64,000 nt of DNA, taken from NCBI GenBank assembly GCA_022494885.1, contig JAGVSM010001439.1, positions 55,352-119,351 on the forward strand, given 5' to 3'. How positions within the stretch are numbered: position 1 is the stretch's first letter; the number at the start of each line of letters is the position of its first letter. The stretch is from Micrasema longulum (Eukaryota; Arthropoda; Insecta; Trichoptera; Brachycentridae). The position numbers and the translations under genes are program-made. The notes below the pieces were generated by a model. That model was not told the origin of the DNA. It saw nothing but the letters and a program-made list of their open reading frames with translations, and searched no databases. Of the stretch, positions 21,401 through 30,764 are shown piece after piece.

Positions 21401-23676
21401 ACACTGGCGGTGAAATCAATCCAATCTGAACGGATCATGCTTGTCTCGCTCACCCCTTCCTGTTGGTGATGAACACGCTGGTTGGCAGCAGCAGGCACTT
21501 GACGGGCTCGCCCAGCCAGCGCTCCAGCACGCCCTGCTCCGGGAGGTCCGCGGGCAGGCGCAGCGCCACGCCCACGCGGCGCTCCCAGCCCAGCAGGTTG
21601 CTCAGGTCGCTTCACCAGCCCCAGGGGCCGGCCTCGCCCTCGGCCCCCGCGCGCCCCCAGGCGGCCGGGCGCGGGTCCACCATGGGCAGCTGCACCCAGG
21701 TCAGCGCGTTGCTCGGGCTGCAAGCGGCGCAAATCAATTCGGGGTCTCAGAATAAGGATGATATAGTAAAAATTCTTACTTATAAACCTCGCACAAAGTT
21801 ATACTCGATATAGAGCTGCGATTATTTATTTATTATAATATCTTTTTTATTTTAGAGGCTTGTCAGCAGATGAGAAAGAGGGGATATATTAGAAGGCTAT
21901 GAAAATACATCATAGCACCCCCAACAAATGAGAATAATTTTTTGAAATCTTTCTCGGATATTTATTATTGTCAATCAAACAATCAATAATCAAACTTGCG
22001 ACATCAGTTTCACAGTTGGCCGTCCAACCAACTGCGCCACGGCGCCTGTTCCACGCTTATCGGGTCCGTGATTAAACGCTGGAATAAATCCACGATCTGC
22101 CATCTGACACATTTTCAGTAGTAAACGGAGTTTTAGTTACATTTATCTTGAGTTTCAACAATTTGGATAACACGCTATCTTTTCAGAGATTTTAAAGCAA
22201 AATACTGAATTACATCCGGATTCATTTTATTTAGCAGATGTTTTAATAATGATCCTTGTTACATTTTGCAGTATTTATGCATAAAATATAATATTTTGCT
22301 TACTTATTTATACATATTCTTCTTTATGTAACACTGATTGAAAACATTGTTAATATCTTTTTTGTAATTTATATATGTTATTTTAAAAATACTATTGATT
22401 AAAATAAAATAAACTATTGTTAGACGTCACTCCCCATTATGTACACAAGAATTGTTTATTTCTTTTATGTAATGGGAAACGTTAATGTAAATATGTGTAT
22501 TTGATTATTGTAAAAAAATTGTATTTAGTTGTAATATATTATTTTAATTTGTTTATTAATAAATAAAAAAAAATATAAAGATACATATTAAAAAAAAAAA
22601 GAACATATCCCTAACTTTATGAGGCCAAGAGCCCTGTGTTGAATTGGGATACGAATACGGATAAGAATACTAAAAAAAACATTTATTTTTTTTAAAGGAA
22701 AAAGAGAAGTTCTTATTTTTTTTTTATTTATACATCAAAGGTTCAAAGAACCTTTTACAAAAAAGTAATAATTTACAGAAATAATCACAGCAGTGCACAA
22801 TAATCACGTAGTACATAGTATGAAATAATAGAATAATTAAAACTAAACAATTTAGTAAACATATAATACAAAAAGTTAAAAAGAAACATAACATTTCTAA
22901 ATAAATATAGCAATAACCATGAGAAAATCTTACGTACTAAATATGAATATAACACAGTAAAGTTGAGAATAACTAGATATAAAAAATTAATACAACAAAT
23001 AAAAGTTATTTCAGCAATAAAACAAAAATAAAAAAAGTTAAATTACATGTTTTGTTTTTTGTTTGTTGTTGTATGTTGATGTTTTTACACGATAATATTT
23101 CATGGTCCCTGGACTGGTATCTGAAGCGTAAGACTTATCATCTTACCTTCATGTAGCAAAATGATCAAGATACGCTGCGATTGATGTAGCAATGCAGTGC
23201 CCTGTGCACCATCAGGTGCGGAAAGGGAATGATGATGATGAAAGGCAATAGAAAAAACGCGTTGCAAAAACTCACTTTGTTGTGTACAAGTTGTGGATGA
23301 TCCGCGCTAAATTGTTATTATTTGGGCCCCTCAGAGTCACCATCACAGCTGATAGTCCGAGACATCTAGAATGGTTCAACTCTTCTACTAGACAGTCCTC
23401 GTGCTGCTGCCTGATGCTGGGAATCGGGCAATCCACGTCCAGGTACGGGGACATCTTTCCGACCACCTTCACGTTCCAGTCCATGGGGCATAACAGCATG
23501 TCTGTCCTAGAAAACATGGTCTGCGCCGCCTTCCCGGCCTTAAACCCGCGCCTTAGGCGCGGATGAACAACGGGCATACACGTGAAGTGATACTTTAAAT
23601 TCGCGGCCGTGTCTAGGCCCTCTCGCAAATCCCTCACATGGCTGTAGTCCAAACCGCAAGAAAAATGCGCCGGCAT
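9500..23676 (-). CDS. PRMT5: Protein arginine N-methyltransferase 5 (PRMT5), 8 exons, one in-frame TGA
   Basis: Type II arginine methyltransferase, which in other animals makes symmetric dimethylarginine on histones and Sm proteins with partner MEP50. Exons on the minus strand: 23676-23276, 21717-21454, 19448-19266, 17250-16740, 16263-16113, 14695-14451, 13327-13112 and 9652-9500. All have GT-AG borders and all phases match, giving 708 codons including TAG. The N-terminal TIM barrel spans exons 1-3 ([24 protein letters not shown]). The catalytic part has FEKDPVKY (F307, the PRMT5-specific Phe), the SAM loop GAGRG (431-435), AVEKNP and the double-E loop [15 protein letters not shown] (E501, E510). 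The C-terminal barrel has [11 protein letters not shown], ending [11 protein letters not shown]. Two oddities: codon 169 (21614-21612) is TGA where TGG is expected, and about 85 extra residues precede the SAM loop. The start is supported by alignment of SCGLDYSH to the usual N-terminus. The family call is very firm; integrity is uncertain. Confidence 0.95.
9770..10690. mobile_element. Non-autonomous TIR element in PRMT5 intron 7
   Basis: GTCGACCAGCCTTACTTGGC (9776-9795) returns inverted as GCCACGTAAGGCTGGTCGAC (10662-10681), giving about 30-base imperfect terminal inverted repeats around 0.9 kb of mostly AT-rich DNA. No transposase frame is present. The superfamily is unknown. Confidence 0.55.
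11351..11896 (+). pseudogene. Tc1-like transposase, C-terminally truncated
   Basis: The reading from the ATG at 11351 has a paired-type helix-turn-helix ([20 protein letters not shown]), a GRGRVTS hook, a second DNA-binding region ([13 protein letters not shown]), and the first catalytic aspartate in [13 protein letters not shown]. It ends at TAA 11894 after WEKNYK, about 180 residues, so the second and third acidic residues (DE part of DD34E) are missing. Full Tc1 proteins are about 340 residues. It lies in PRMT5 intron 7 on the opposite strand to the gene. Confidence 0.85.
12289..12834. mobile_element. Short TIR element in PRMT5 intron 7
   Basis: GTGAGCATACAAGGAAGCC followed by TTGTTAGCAA (12289-12320) is inverted at 12782-12825 (TTGCTAACAA ... 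TTGTATGCTCAC). The right end continues outward to ACACACTG, while the left end merges into a TA repeat, so the left terminus is probably eroded. The internal 87-codon frame is low complexity and not a gene. Confidence 0.6.
13345..13540 (-). repeat. Degenerate 22-bp minisatellite in PRMT5 intron 6 (part 1)
   Basis: About eight copies of a roughly 22-base unit, consensus CTACAACTTGGCTAAATGTC on the plus strand, run from just upstream of the exon 7 acceptor. The copies lack stop codons in some frames, which creates overlapping open frames on both strands. Confidence 0.7.
14290..14370 (-). repeat. Degenerate 22-bp minisatellite in PRMT5 intron 6 (part 2)
   Basis: CTGCAACTTATCTAAATTTTC, then AAAACTTGTGTGAATGTTGCC and CTACAACTT repeat the same unit as at 13345-13540. 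The array seems to have been split by about 0.75 kb of unrelated AT-rich DNA. Confidence 0.5.
15243..15840 (-). mobile_element. L2/CR1-type LINE 3' fragment (copy 2)
   Basis: The minus frame 15835-15347 encodes [53 protein letters not shown] and [12 protein letters not shown], the classic end of an L2/CR1 polyprotein. The 3' tail with the GGCGCT...TATATAA motif lies at 15275-15325. This is the longest intact L2 frame here, about 160 codons. It lies in PRMT5 intron 5, in the gene's direction. Confidence 0.88.
15945..16085 (-). repeat. RTE-type LINE 3' tail
   Basis: CGCTTCAGGTACGCCAACCT, then GGTTCATAGGGCACTCCAAT, followed by an ATGATAGTGATGA-like end. It is related to the better preserved tails at 23095-23250, 51850-51940 and 63724-63885. 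Confidence 0.45.
16336..16655 (+). repeat. MITE A (copy 2) in PRMT5 intron 4
   Basis: It starts GAGGAACTTCAGCCCTACGG, nearly identical to 7493, and ends CCACTGAACTTCCT. It is shorter than copy 1 because of an internal deletion. Confidence 0.6.
17350..18800 (+). mobile_element. Jockey-like LINE, RT and C-terminal fragment
   Basis: A frame-broken reading gives the RT box ([31 protein letters not shown]) at 17450-17590. [12 protein letters not shown], then [17 protein letters not shown] at 18138-18250, [12 protein letters not shown] at 18271-18320 and a C-terminal tail to a stop at 18673 follow. An AT-rich tail ends near 18800. Multiple frameshifts make it dead. It lies in PRMT5 intron 3, antisense to the gene. 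Confidence 0.75.
19540..20460 (+). mobile_element. LINE C-terminal fragment with long AT-rich 3' UTR
   Basis: [17 protein letters not shown], then [16 protein letters not shown], and [18 protein letters not shown], then a stop at 19889. These blocks match the thumb and C-terminus of non-LTR polyproteins. The 3' UTR is very AT-rich and ends in AAATAAAAGAAAATAA near 20450. It sits in PRMT5 intron 2. Confidence 0.65.
20505..20770 (+). repeat. LINE 3' end with TATG-rich tail (copy 1)
   Basis: GATTTGAGTAGAAAACGCCT through TGGTGATATACTCATGTGTC to an ATGTATGTATGTAAATAAATAA end. A nearly identical copy lies at 62905-63170. Both are 5'-truncated and share the same 3' tail. Confidence 0.65.
20985..21060 (-). 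repeat. Penelope-like terminal fragment
   Basis: GCCGGTTTTGAAACGTACCC and CGTCTCTTCGTCAG form, on the minus strand, CTGACGAAGA, a short stem, then a GTTTCAAAACCGGC end. This resembles the other hammerhead-like terminal repeats in the window but is degenerate. Confidence 0.3.
21990..22070 (-). repeat. tRNA-derived SINE head, degenerate
   Basis: On the minus strand the head reads GGCGCCGTGGCGCAGTTGGT, which contains a good RNA polymerase III A box (TGGCGCAGTTGG). The expected B box is weak (AAGTTTGATTATTG). No tRNA cloverleaf is formed. Confidence 0.45.
22690..23060 (-). repeat. LINE 3' UTR, antisense
   Basis: TTTATTTATACATCAAAGG, then TTCAAAGAACCTTTTACAAA is the reverse of a common Jockey-like LINE 3' end, comparable to 25765-25830 and 48945-49010. 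AT-rich with no frame. Confidence 0.4.
23095..23250 (+). repeat. RTE-type LINE 3' tail with ATG microsatellite
   Basis: It runs from TCCCTGGACTGGTATCTGAA to GTGCACCATCAGGTGCGGAA and a GGGAATGATGATGATG end. The mirror-image copy at 63724-63885 has the same blocks. The trinucleotide tail is characteristic of RTE elements. Confidence 0.55.
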
Positions 23677-24736
23677 CTTGTCTGCGGATAAGAAGTCACG
23701 AAAATGAAAAGGATTTACAATTCTAGGTTCCTACGATGAGAAAGACAGTGAGCGAAGAAAGAACGTTAAAGAAAGAAAACGCGGCAACCGGCACCGAAGA
23801 AGCGAGGGTTTTTCTCTTTTTCAACAAACCAAACATGTATCTTTCGGGATTTACCACTTAAATCTATGGAAAATAATGTGGCCAATGTAAATATTTTTTT
23901 TTTAAATTTCAATTGATGAACGCGCTTTTATATATTATTTTTTAATTTCACATATTATTATGTGAATAAAACAACATAATTTTTCAAATATTTAAGTTAC
24001 CGAAAATACAAATTTTATTTTTAAAACATATTTCTTAATCTCTTATTATTATTAATATGGATAACTTTTATAGCGTCAAACAACATAGCTCAATAACGTT
24101 TTAGAAGGAAAAAAATTAATTCATCACTTATGTCAAACAATTTACTTTGTAATCATATATAACGGAATTATTTTAATGATTTATAGAACAAGTGTGTTTG
24201 AAGTTTCTTCCAAAACATTACCTAGGCTTACTCCATGCCATACGGTCTGTAGGAATTATGAATATTTTTATGTTTCCTCGGTAATAAAAGGTAAATATCA
24301 GCTTTTTTATCTGTAAGTTTGTATAAAAAACATAAATCTGTAATAAACTACCCACATAATATTATTGTAATAAAAGATGACGAAGTAGTTATCGTATTTA
24401 TAATATATTTGTTGAATATATTATCATATTCACCAATTTCTGATTATGAGATATTTACAACTGGTTGAAATTCCCCCCAAAATTAAAATATTTGGGCGTT
24501 TCGTAAAAACACAAATATATATTTTTCTAAAAAAAAGGAAATATTATTGATCAGTGCTGCCATGAACAATACACACGTGTTTTCTGGATTTAAAAATGTA
24601 TCTATGCCGAGTTCTGTCAAACTAAAATCATTATCAAACGTCAAATTCGCACGTTTCTGGTATTAAAAAAATAATATTTTTCAATTTATATACATTTTTT
24701 TGTAGAAATAACACTATTTAAAACTCATTTCACAAA
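23677..24736. promoter_or_regulatory. Divergent PRMT5/IMP3 intergenic region
   Basis: The start codons of PRMT5 (minus) and IMP3 (plus) face away from each other across 1,060 bp. The PRMT5 side (23700-23840) is more GC-balanced and would hold its 5' UTR. A TTATCCGCAG acceptor-like site just before ACAAGATG suggests a 5' UTR intron. On the IMP3 side a CACGTG E-box lies at 24574-24579, and TTTTTTTGTAG-like sequence precedes the ATG. The middle is AT-rich. Shared promoter use is an inference from geometry. Confidence 0.5.
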
Positions 24737-27700
24737 ATGGTCAGAAAACTCAAGTTTCACGAGCAAAAGCTTTTGAAGAAAGTTGACTTTATATCATGGA
24801 AGGTTGATAATAATATACATGAAGTAAAAATTATGAGAAAATTTTGCATACAGAAACGCGAGGATTATACAAAGTAGGTCAATTAGCGTTATATTCTGTA
24901 TTTGTTTACAAATATTGTGTACAAAAAATAGTTTTACTGCCTAAAAAGCACCAATAAAATAATAAATAAGTTTATTTTCATTTATTTATTATTTTACAAT
25001 ATATGTATTGTTTTTTTACATTAAATATAATTTTTCCTCACTAGGGTGCCCTGTGCCGAGGAAAACATTTAATATAACTTTGAAATATGCCTTTTTACAC
25101 ATAAAAATCATAATTTATTATAGAAACAAAAGAGGAGTTATACTTTAATCCACAAATTTGGAATATCTAGTCACCGGTTTCATCGCTTTCGCGACATCTT
25201 CGATACTGGTAGCTTTATTGAGAAATTCAATGGGAAACTGTTCTGAGGAGGACTGTACAGTGTTAAATAATTTTTTTTTTACATATTTCATTTGTCATTT
25301 ATTTTATTTTATTTGGGATTTTTACAGCTATTACATAAACAAAATAAGTAGAAGAATCTTAACAATGCTAAAGCCAATTAAAAAAATGATGCCATTTTGT
25401 GCTTTCATAATTCGTTTAAGATGTGCAGCTGCAGCAGATCCCCATCCACACAGTATTTAGAATTCCTTCATTATAATTAAAGCTCTGAATAGTTTTTGGA
25501 AGGGCGGATTACATTTTGTTTTATTACTCTTTTAGGTACAATAAATTATCGAGAGAGATTCGCGAGTTGGCTAGGAAAATTAAGGATATCGACGCAAAGC
25601 ACCCTTTTAGGACACAGTGCAGTGCACAGCTATTAGAAAAACTCTATGTCATGGGAGTTATATCGACTCGGTGGGATTTGAGCCTCGCTGATGGAGTGAC
25701 AGCAACATCATTCTGCAGAAGAAGACTGCCCGTAATTATGTACAAAAGTAATGATGGCCAATAGAATTTATTTATTTTATTTTATAAACATAAAGGCAAA
25801 TCTGCCTTTTACAAAAATTTGTAATATTAACATATTTGGCTTAGTATTAAAAAAAAAAACATAAATTTCCTTTTACCCAAGGTTATTAAAAAAATAAAAC
25901 CTAAAAATCATTAAACATATTCACTAGAAAGTTTAAGCAATTTAGGAAGAAATGTAAAAATCAAGTTAAATAATAAAACATTTTAAGTAATATAACAAGA
26001 AAATCGTAAAGTACTTTTTATACAGCTGGGCAAAGTCAAAAAAAAATTGTATATATGACGAAATGTATCAATAAATAAATATAATTACCATTCACCATCT
26101 TTGAAAAAGTTCAAAAGGTTTGTTCTATGGGAACAATACCCTACACTAAATATATCCGGTACGTGGGAAAAACTATTGCCGAGTTCATGAAGTCTGTTCA
26201 ATACGGCATTACAAGTATACACTGTCCGTGAATTTTTGCTACAAAATGGTGGCACCTGTCTAGTCATTCTTCCAGGCAATTTTTTAATATATATCTTTTT
26301 TGGGTGATCCCGTGTAAGTTGGATTCTTTACAATGTTTCGGCTACCATTGCAGGAGCCATCTTCAGGGTAAACTGTAAAACTTTTAATAGAAAAAATATG
26401 TGTCGCAGTCGGCAGTGGGTACATTCCATGTTATTTTTGTAGTGTGTAGTGCCGGAAACCATGTTAAGGCTTTAAAATATATAAAAAAAAATATTTAAAA
26501 AAAAACCACCTACAAGACCCAAAAAGCGACTTCTTCTTACTGGGTCTATTTTATCCCACATCCCCGTTATTTTTTTGATCATCGGGCTTTATGAGTGAAT
26601 AATTAAATAAATTTAAGCAATAGTTCTATTTTGAATATGTTCCCTCTCCTTAAATCTACACATCAACCTCCAGTTTTAACCCCCTCTCTTCTCCCTTAGC
26701 CACACCCATTCCACCCTTCTCTTCTTCTTCTTTTCCACATCCGCTCCTAAGTGGAGCATGTGGACATTACCAGTTGCCTCCAGGAGACCCTATCGCCAGC
26801 CAACACTCTCGCTTCTTCCCATGTCAATCCAGCGTCCCTTATTTCGGCGAATTAAGTCTAAAGATCATCATTGACGTTCTTCCAGGACGGCGTGATCCCG
26901 TAGGTTTAAAGAAGAGGCAACTTGGGTTAAGGTTCTCCTGAGCTATAAAATCGAACCACCTTTTACCTAATATTCTTCTCAAGCACTTACTCTCAAAACT
27001 CAGAAGTTTGGTGTTTTGAGCTTTGGTAAGGTGCCAAGATTCGCACCCATATAGGAGAACTGGCATTATACAAGAGTTGAATAATCGGAATTTAGTTTTG
27101 ACCGAGTGTAGACTAGAGTTCCAGACAACACGCATCATGTTAAAAGTTGCTCCAGCAATTCCTAGGCGGGTTGCGAGCTCTTTATGCATGCTTCCATCCT
27201 CAGTTATGTGTACTCCCAAGTATTTAAAGCTGTCAACTTTCTCAATCCTCTGTCCATTATTATAGAGAGGCTGATCAGGGTCAGGACAGGATTTGTTGCA
27301 CATAATCTGAGTCTTTTTTGTATTAATATTAAGACCCAGACGAGCTGAGTTTTCCTGCAGTGTCAACAATTTCCTGAAAATCACCAACAGGGAAAAATTT
27401 TTTATTCCACCCTTACTGTGTCAGTTTTATATATATTATGTTAGTCTGTAATTAACCCTGAAGAAGGCATAGTGTTTTGCCGAAACTAGTCTTGTCATTA
27501 AATTATAAAAAAATGACGTGCTACATATAAAAAACAAAGTTATTTCATTGTAATATATTGAATAAAAAATAAGTGGTTAAAAATGTTGTTTTTATTTTAA
27601 TTTTTAAAAAGGTTATTTATCATCTGTTGAAATTATATTTGTAAATACTCGTTTTTATGTTTCAGATAAAATGTCTGAGTCGGTGAAGGGTGCTACAAAG

Positions 27701-28860
27701 CTGATCCAGCAAGGGCATGTTCGAGTAGGGCCTGAGCTAGTGAAGGACCCCGCATTTCTGGTCACCCGGTCGCTGGAGGACTTCGTCACTTGGGTGGACA
27801 CCTCAGCCGTCAAGAGACACATCATGGAGTACAATGATACCGTGAGTTGTGCTAAATATTAATTATTTTTATCTTTAACTTAGTTCAGAACTGAGGGAGT
27901 GACATAAACAGCTGTGTATTGCTGTTTGTGGTCATAAGTCAACTATTGGTATAGTACTTTTTTGTTTTGCAAAATATTGGTTTTTTATTTGCAAGTTAAT
28001 GGGTAAATAGGTACGAAGGTTTTCACAGTCACTGTTATCAATTTGTTTTTTTTTTTGGGTGATACCGTGTGTGTTGGATTTGTTCCGATGTTTCGGCTAC
28101 CATTGCAGGAGCCATCTTCAGGGTAAACTGAGTGTTTTGTAGAAAAAAGTATGTGTTTAAGTACTAGTAATTTGTACCGTGTCGCAGTCGGCAGTAGGAA
28201 CATTTCTATTCATTTTTGTAGTATGGAGTGCTGAGGACCATGTTGAGTTTAATTTCAGCCCGTCGTGTTTGTTTATGTTATTTTGGTGTCTGTGTATTTC
28301 AATTGCCTCTTTTATTATTCGTGCACTGTAATTACTGGGTTTATGCAAAAATTTTGGTTTCGCTGTTTATAAACTAAATTATCAAGAATGTGATAAGGTG
28401 TATGTAGGACAAACAGGGCGCACAGCAAAGAAAAGGATTGACAAACACAAAAGAGTGTGTAAACTTGGGCATCCTGACAAATCTGCAATAGCAGAACACT
28501 TTATAGACACCGAACATTTTTTCGCCTTTGAACCGAAAATTTTGCATAAACCCAACAAAAACATCGGAACAAATCCAACACACCACGGTATCACCCAAAA
28601 AAGAAACAAATTGAAGTTAATGGGTCATTAACTTTGTGGCTTGACATTCCTAATGGAGTCAAACTGATTGAGAGGATAGAGTGTGGGATATGCAGAGCGG
28701 TTTTATGAATGGAAGAGGAAGTATGGATCAAATATTTGCTCTTGAAACGGTGTATGGTTTGTTTGTTTATTTGCTAGTTTATGTAATTGTTTTATGTGCT
28801 TGTCATTAACCTTGTATTTTTTTTCATTTTTTGCAGAGAGATGATTTCGACATTATGTAA
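24737..28860 (+). CDS. IMP3: U3 snoRNP protein IMP3, 4 exons, complete
   Basis: Component of the U3 small nucleolar RNP (Mpp10-Imp3-Imp4 complex), which helps base-pair U3 with pre-rRNA for 18S maturation in the nucleolus. Exons: 24737-24873, 25536-25747, 27666-27841 and 28837-28860. All borders are GT-AG, phases match, and the total is 183 codons including TAA, giving a 182-residue protein (human IMP3 is 184). The start [18 protein letters not shown] is the family's near-invariant N-terminus. Exon 2 has [17 protein letters not shown] and FCRRRLP. Exon 3 carries the S4 RNA-binding domain ([26 protein letters not shown]). The tiny last exon gives RDDFDIM. An AATAAA lies at 28909-28914. It is divergent from PRMT5. 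Introns hold Penelope-like, Jockey-like and RT fragments. I see no defect. Confidence 0.96.
25115..25225 (-). repeat. Penelope-like terminal repeat, type 2, in IMP3 intron 1
   Basis: ATACTTTAATCCACAAATTT, then GTCACCGGTTTCATCGCTTT and CGCGACATCTTCG. The same sequence is found twice, inverted, at 57140-57245 and 57808-57885. On the minus strand it gives CGAAGATG, a CGCGAAAGCG hairpin, then ATGAAACCGG. Confidence 0.5.
25765..26282 (-). mobile_element. Jockey-like LINE 3' end in IMP3 intron 2
   Basis: The minus frame 26279-26085 encodes [20 protein letters not shown], then [11 protein letters not shown] and NLLNFFKD, close to the C-terminus of the longer copy at 49273-49893. The 3' UTR (25765-26084) ends with the AAAGGCAAATCTGCC block. 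It is antisense to IMP3. Confidence 0.75.
26305..26380 (-). repeat. Penelope-like terminal repeat with hammerhead-like core
   Basis: On the minus strand, CTGAAGA (26367-26361), a stem-loop with GGCTCC...GGTAGCC, then GAAA and CATT. It abuts the Jockey-like fragment directly. Confidence 0.55.
26839..27387 (-). mobile_element. LINE reverse transcriptase fragment in IMP3 intron 2
   Basis: An open minus frame of about 180 codons: [11 protein letters not shown] (palm), [40 protein letters not shown], then [13 protein letters not shown]. These are the palm-to-thumb and post-RT blocks of endonuclease-type non-LTR elements (RTE-like). No endonuclease domain is present. It is antisense to IMP3. Confidence 0.82.
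27415..27600 (+). repeat. Penelope-like terminal repeat, type 3, in IMP3 intron 2
   Basis: AATTAACCCTGAAGAAGGC, a stem-loop ending TTTTGCCGAAACTAGTC, then an AT-rich end. It is the same family as 57480-57640. CTGAAGA is at 27458-27464 and GAAA at 27482-27485. Confidence 0.55.
28050..28640 (+). mobile_element. Penelope-like element 3' end with GIY-YIG fragment, in IMP3 intron 3
   Basis: The plus frame from about 28375 reads [19 protein letters not shown], then [18 protein letters not shown]. This is the GIY-YIG endonuclease signature found at the C-terminus of Penelope-like polyproteins (V-Y-V-G-Q-T). Flanking terminal repeats are inverted: 28060-28130 on the minus side and 28558-28612 on the plus side (ACATCGGAACAAATCCAACA). 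The RT domain is absent, so the copy is truncated. Confidence 0.82.
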
Positions 28861-28908
28861 AGATCTGAAGTTTGCCGAGTACAATATAATTGAATGCCTT
28901 AACATATT

Positions 28909-28914
28909 AATAAA
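28909..28914 (+). terminator. IMP3 polyadenylation signal
   Basis: AATAAA lies 49 bases after the IMP3 TAA, the only canonical hexamer close downstream. A MITE terminus begins about 40 bases further on. Confidence 0.5.
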
Positions 28915-28951
28915 TATACTTTTGAAGAATTGTTTGTTATTTTTTATTTTC

Positions 28952-29105
28952 AACAATATTTTGAGTTTGTCTAAATTTTTGTAGACAAGGACTGGATTCA
29001 ACTCCTTGGGGAGCTGTCATATTAACATATTACAACAGAGATGAAGAAAATTTTAGAGAAAGTAATATAGAAATCTACTGGGCTTATGACTATGAAATTA
29101 TGTAG
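28952..29105 (+). repeat. Left arm of the foldback MITE, next to the IMP3 3' end
   Basis: CAACAATATTTTGAGTTTGT, TTTTGTAGACAAGGACTGG and AACAGAGATGAAGAA follow the order of the complete element at 52686-53114. The right arm is missing. Confidence 0.65.
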
Positions 29106-29109
29106 AACT

Positions 29110-30090
29110 GTTGGTTTTCCAAATAAAATAAATTAATAAAAGGGTTTAAAAATATAAACATTTATTAACAATTAAGATGCATTTTATGGAGCAATATATT
29201 AAATATTTTTCTTTGGAGCTTTATACATATTTTGTACAATCTTTGATTTTTAATGAGATACATATTTTAATTTACCTACAGTAAAAAAAGTTCACAATTA
29301 TTTCCATTGCTATAATATTTTTTTTGTCAAACATTTTTTAAATTAAATTTTGTTTTTTAAAATATAATGGTACATAAATATATAGCACTTTTTATAGTGT
29401 ACAAGAAGGTAAAATGACGTTTTATAAAAAAATAAAATATATAAAGACTGTTGACTTAATGCATTCTGTCAGTATAGCCTCAATATATTAAAAATATTTT
29501 TTGATATAGTTGCAAGATGTTGATTTCAAATTGTATGCTATGTCTAGAATAAAGATTACTCTTTTAAAGCTTTGAAAAAAATTAAAATAAAAGAAAATTG
29601 TGTCAGAAATAATGCGTTGAAATAATTAAAAAGCTTTAAAGGCGATTATCCCGGAACTTGTTTTATTGACTTAATGCATTCTGTCAGTATAGCCTCAATA
29701 TGTTGTATTGGATTCTATGGAAAATGCTGACTTAGTTCATCGGTCGTCGCACTCTAATTTCAGGTGAAATTATTTAGCATGTGTGTGTGTGTCATCGATC
29801 AATGGTAATTCTGGAGGTAAATATGCAGCAGTAGCTGGTATGTATTTAGAGAATTCCGCAAGTTTGATTTATCTGTAAGCAATTTATATTTAAAAATATT
29901 GCCAAATAAACTATTTTCGTGATGTTACATCGTGAAATGCTTTTTCATTAACAGCCAATAATGGAATAAATTGTGCAACCAACTTTATATAATGTTTAAG
30001 AATGTCGTCATTAATAATTCAATGAGTGAATTCATTAAAGTATTTTCATCTCTAAGAACAAATCGATGTTCCCTATGTATACAATCGAAT
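29110..30090. other. AT-rich intergenic DNA with a short direct repeat
   Basis: No gene seen. A block of about 40 bases (TTGACTTAATGCATTCTGTC, then AGTATAGCCTCAATAT) occurs at 29452-29487 and again at 29661-29698. A short GT run is at 29783-29794. Confidence 0.5.
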
Positions 30091-30093
30091 CAG

Positions 30094-30285
30094 CATTTTG
30101 AGAGGTTTACAGGAAAGCAAAAACAAAGCTTGATATATTTTTTAAGAAGCTATCGGATACTATAGAATTGCCAAACATGTGACTACTGTATTTCAATACA
30201 CATGTTTGGCGATTCTACAGTTTTTGATAGCTTCTTAAAAACATATCAAACTCTGTTTTTGCTCTCCTGTAAACTTTGCAAAATG
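30094..30285. repeat. Near-perfect 85-bp-arm hairpin (foldback MITE)
   Basis: CATTTTGAGAGGTTTACAGG ... GCCAAACATGTG (30094-30181) is followed after about 20 bases by its inverted copy (30200-30285, ending CTGTAAACTTTGCAAAATG). The transcript would fold into one long stem. Confidence 0.75.
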
Positions 30286-30764
30286 GAGATAATAATAATA
30301 TTTGGTAAGAATATTTTGTTAAGGAGCAAGTTCTGGTTAGCGGCTGGAGAAGGCACACAATCTTCCAGGGCAGGCTCTGTCTGCCCTGTCGTACCCCTGG
30401 CTACGGCCCTGTACCATTCTCTCTGTTTTTTTTTCTTAATCTGTCAACAAAATCCATAATAAACTACAGTTGAAAACCAATAATTTATATACATTAAGAA
30501 TATTTGACCCGTGTTTCCAATAACAATTACTATCACTTATATAAATATATTATCATTTTAAATAAATTATGAGAGAAATCTTAAGTAAATTGGTAACAAA
30601 ATTCTATAAGCTAACATACATAAAAAAATAAAGGAGGGAGGCATTTGCCTATTCTAAATATAGATCTAGGAACAAAACTATTCTAACTGAATTGAGTAAC
30701 TAAAAATGTATTATAATATAAGATAAATTAGTTTTAGATTGGGTAATATAATGCCTTGATGGAT

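Noticed and set aside
21391..21732. Open minus frame of 113 codons over PRMT5 exon 2
   Set aside because: It is the wrong frame. The PRMT5 frame (LTWVQLPM..., RWLGEPVK) is the conserved one despite its TGA.
25158..25460. 100-codon hydrophobic frame in IMP3 intron 1
   Set aside because: Starts in a Penelope-like terminal repeat and is AT-rich. IMP3 exons 1 and 2 join perfectly without it.
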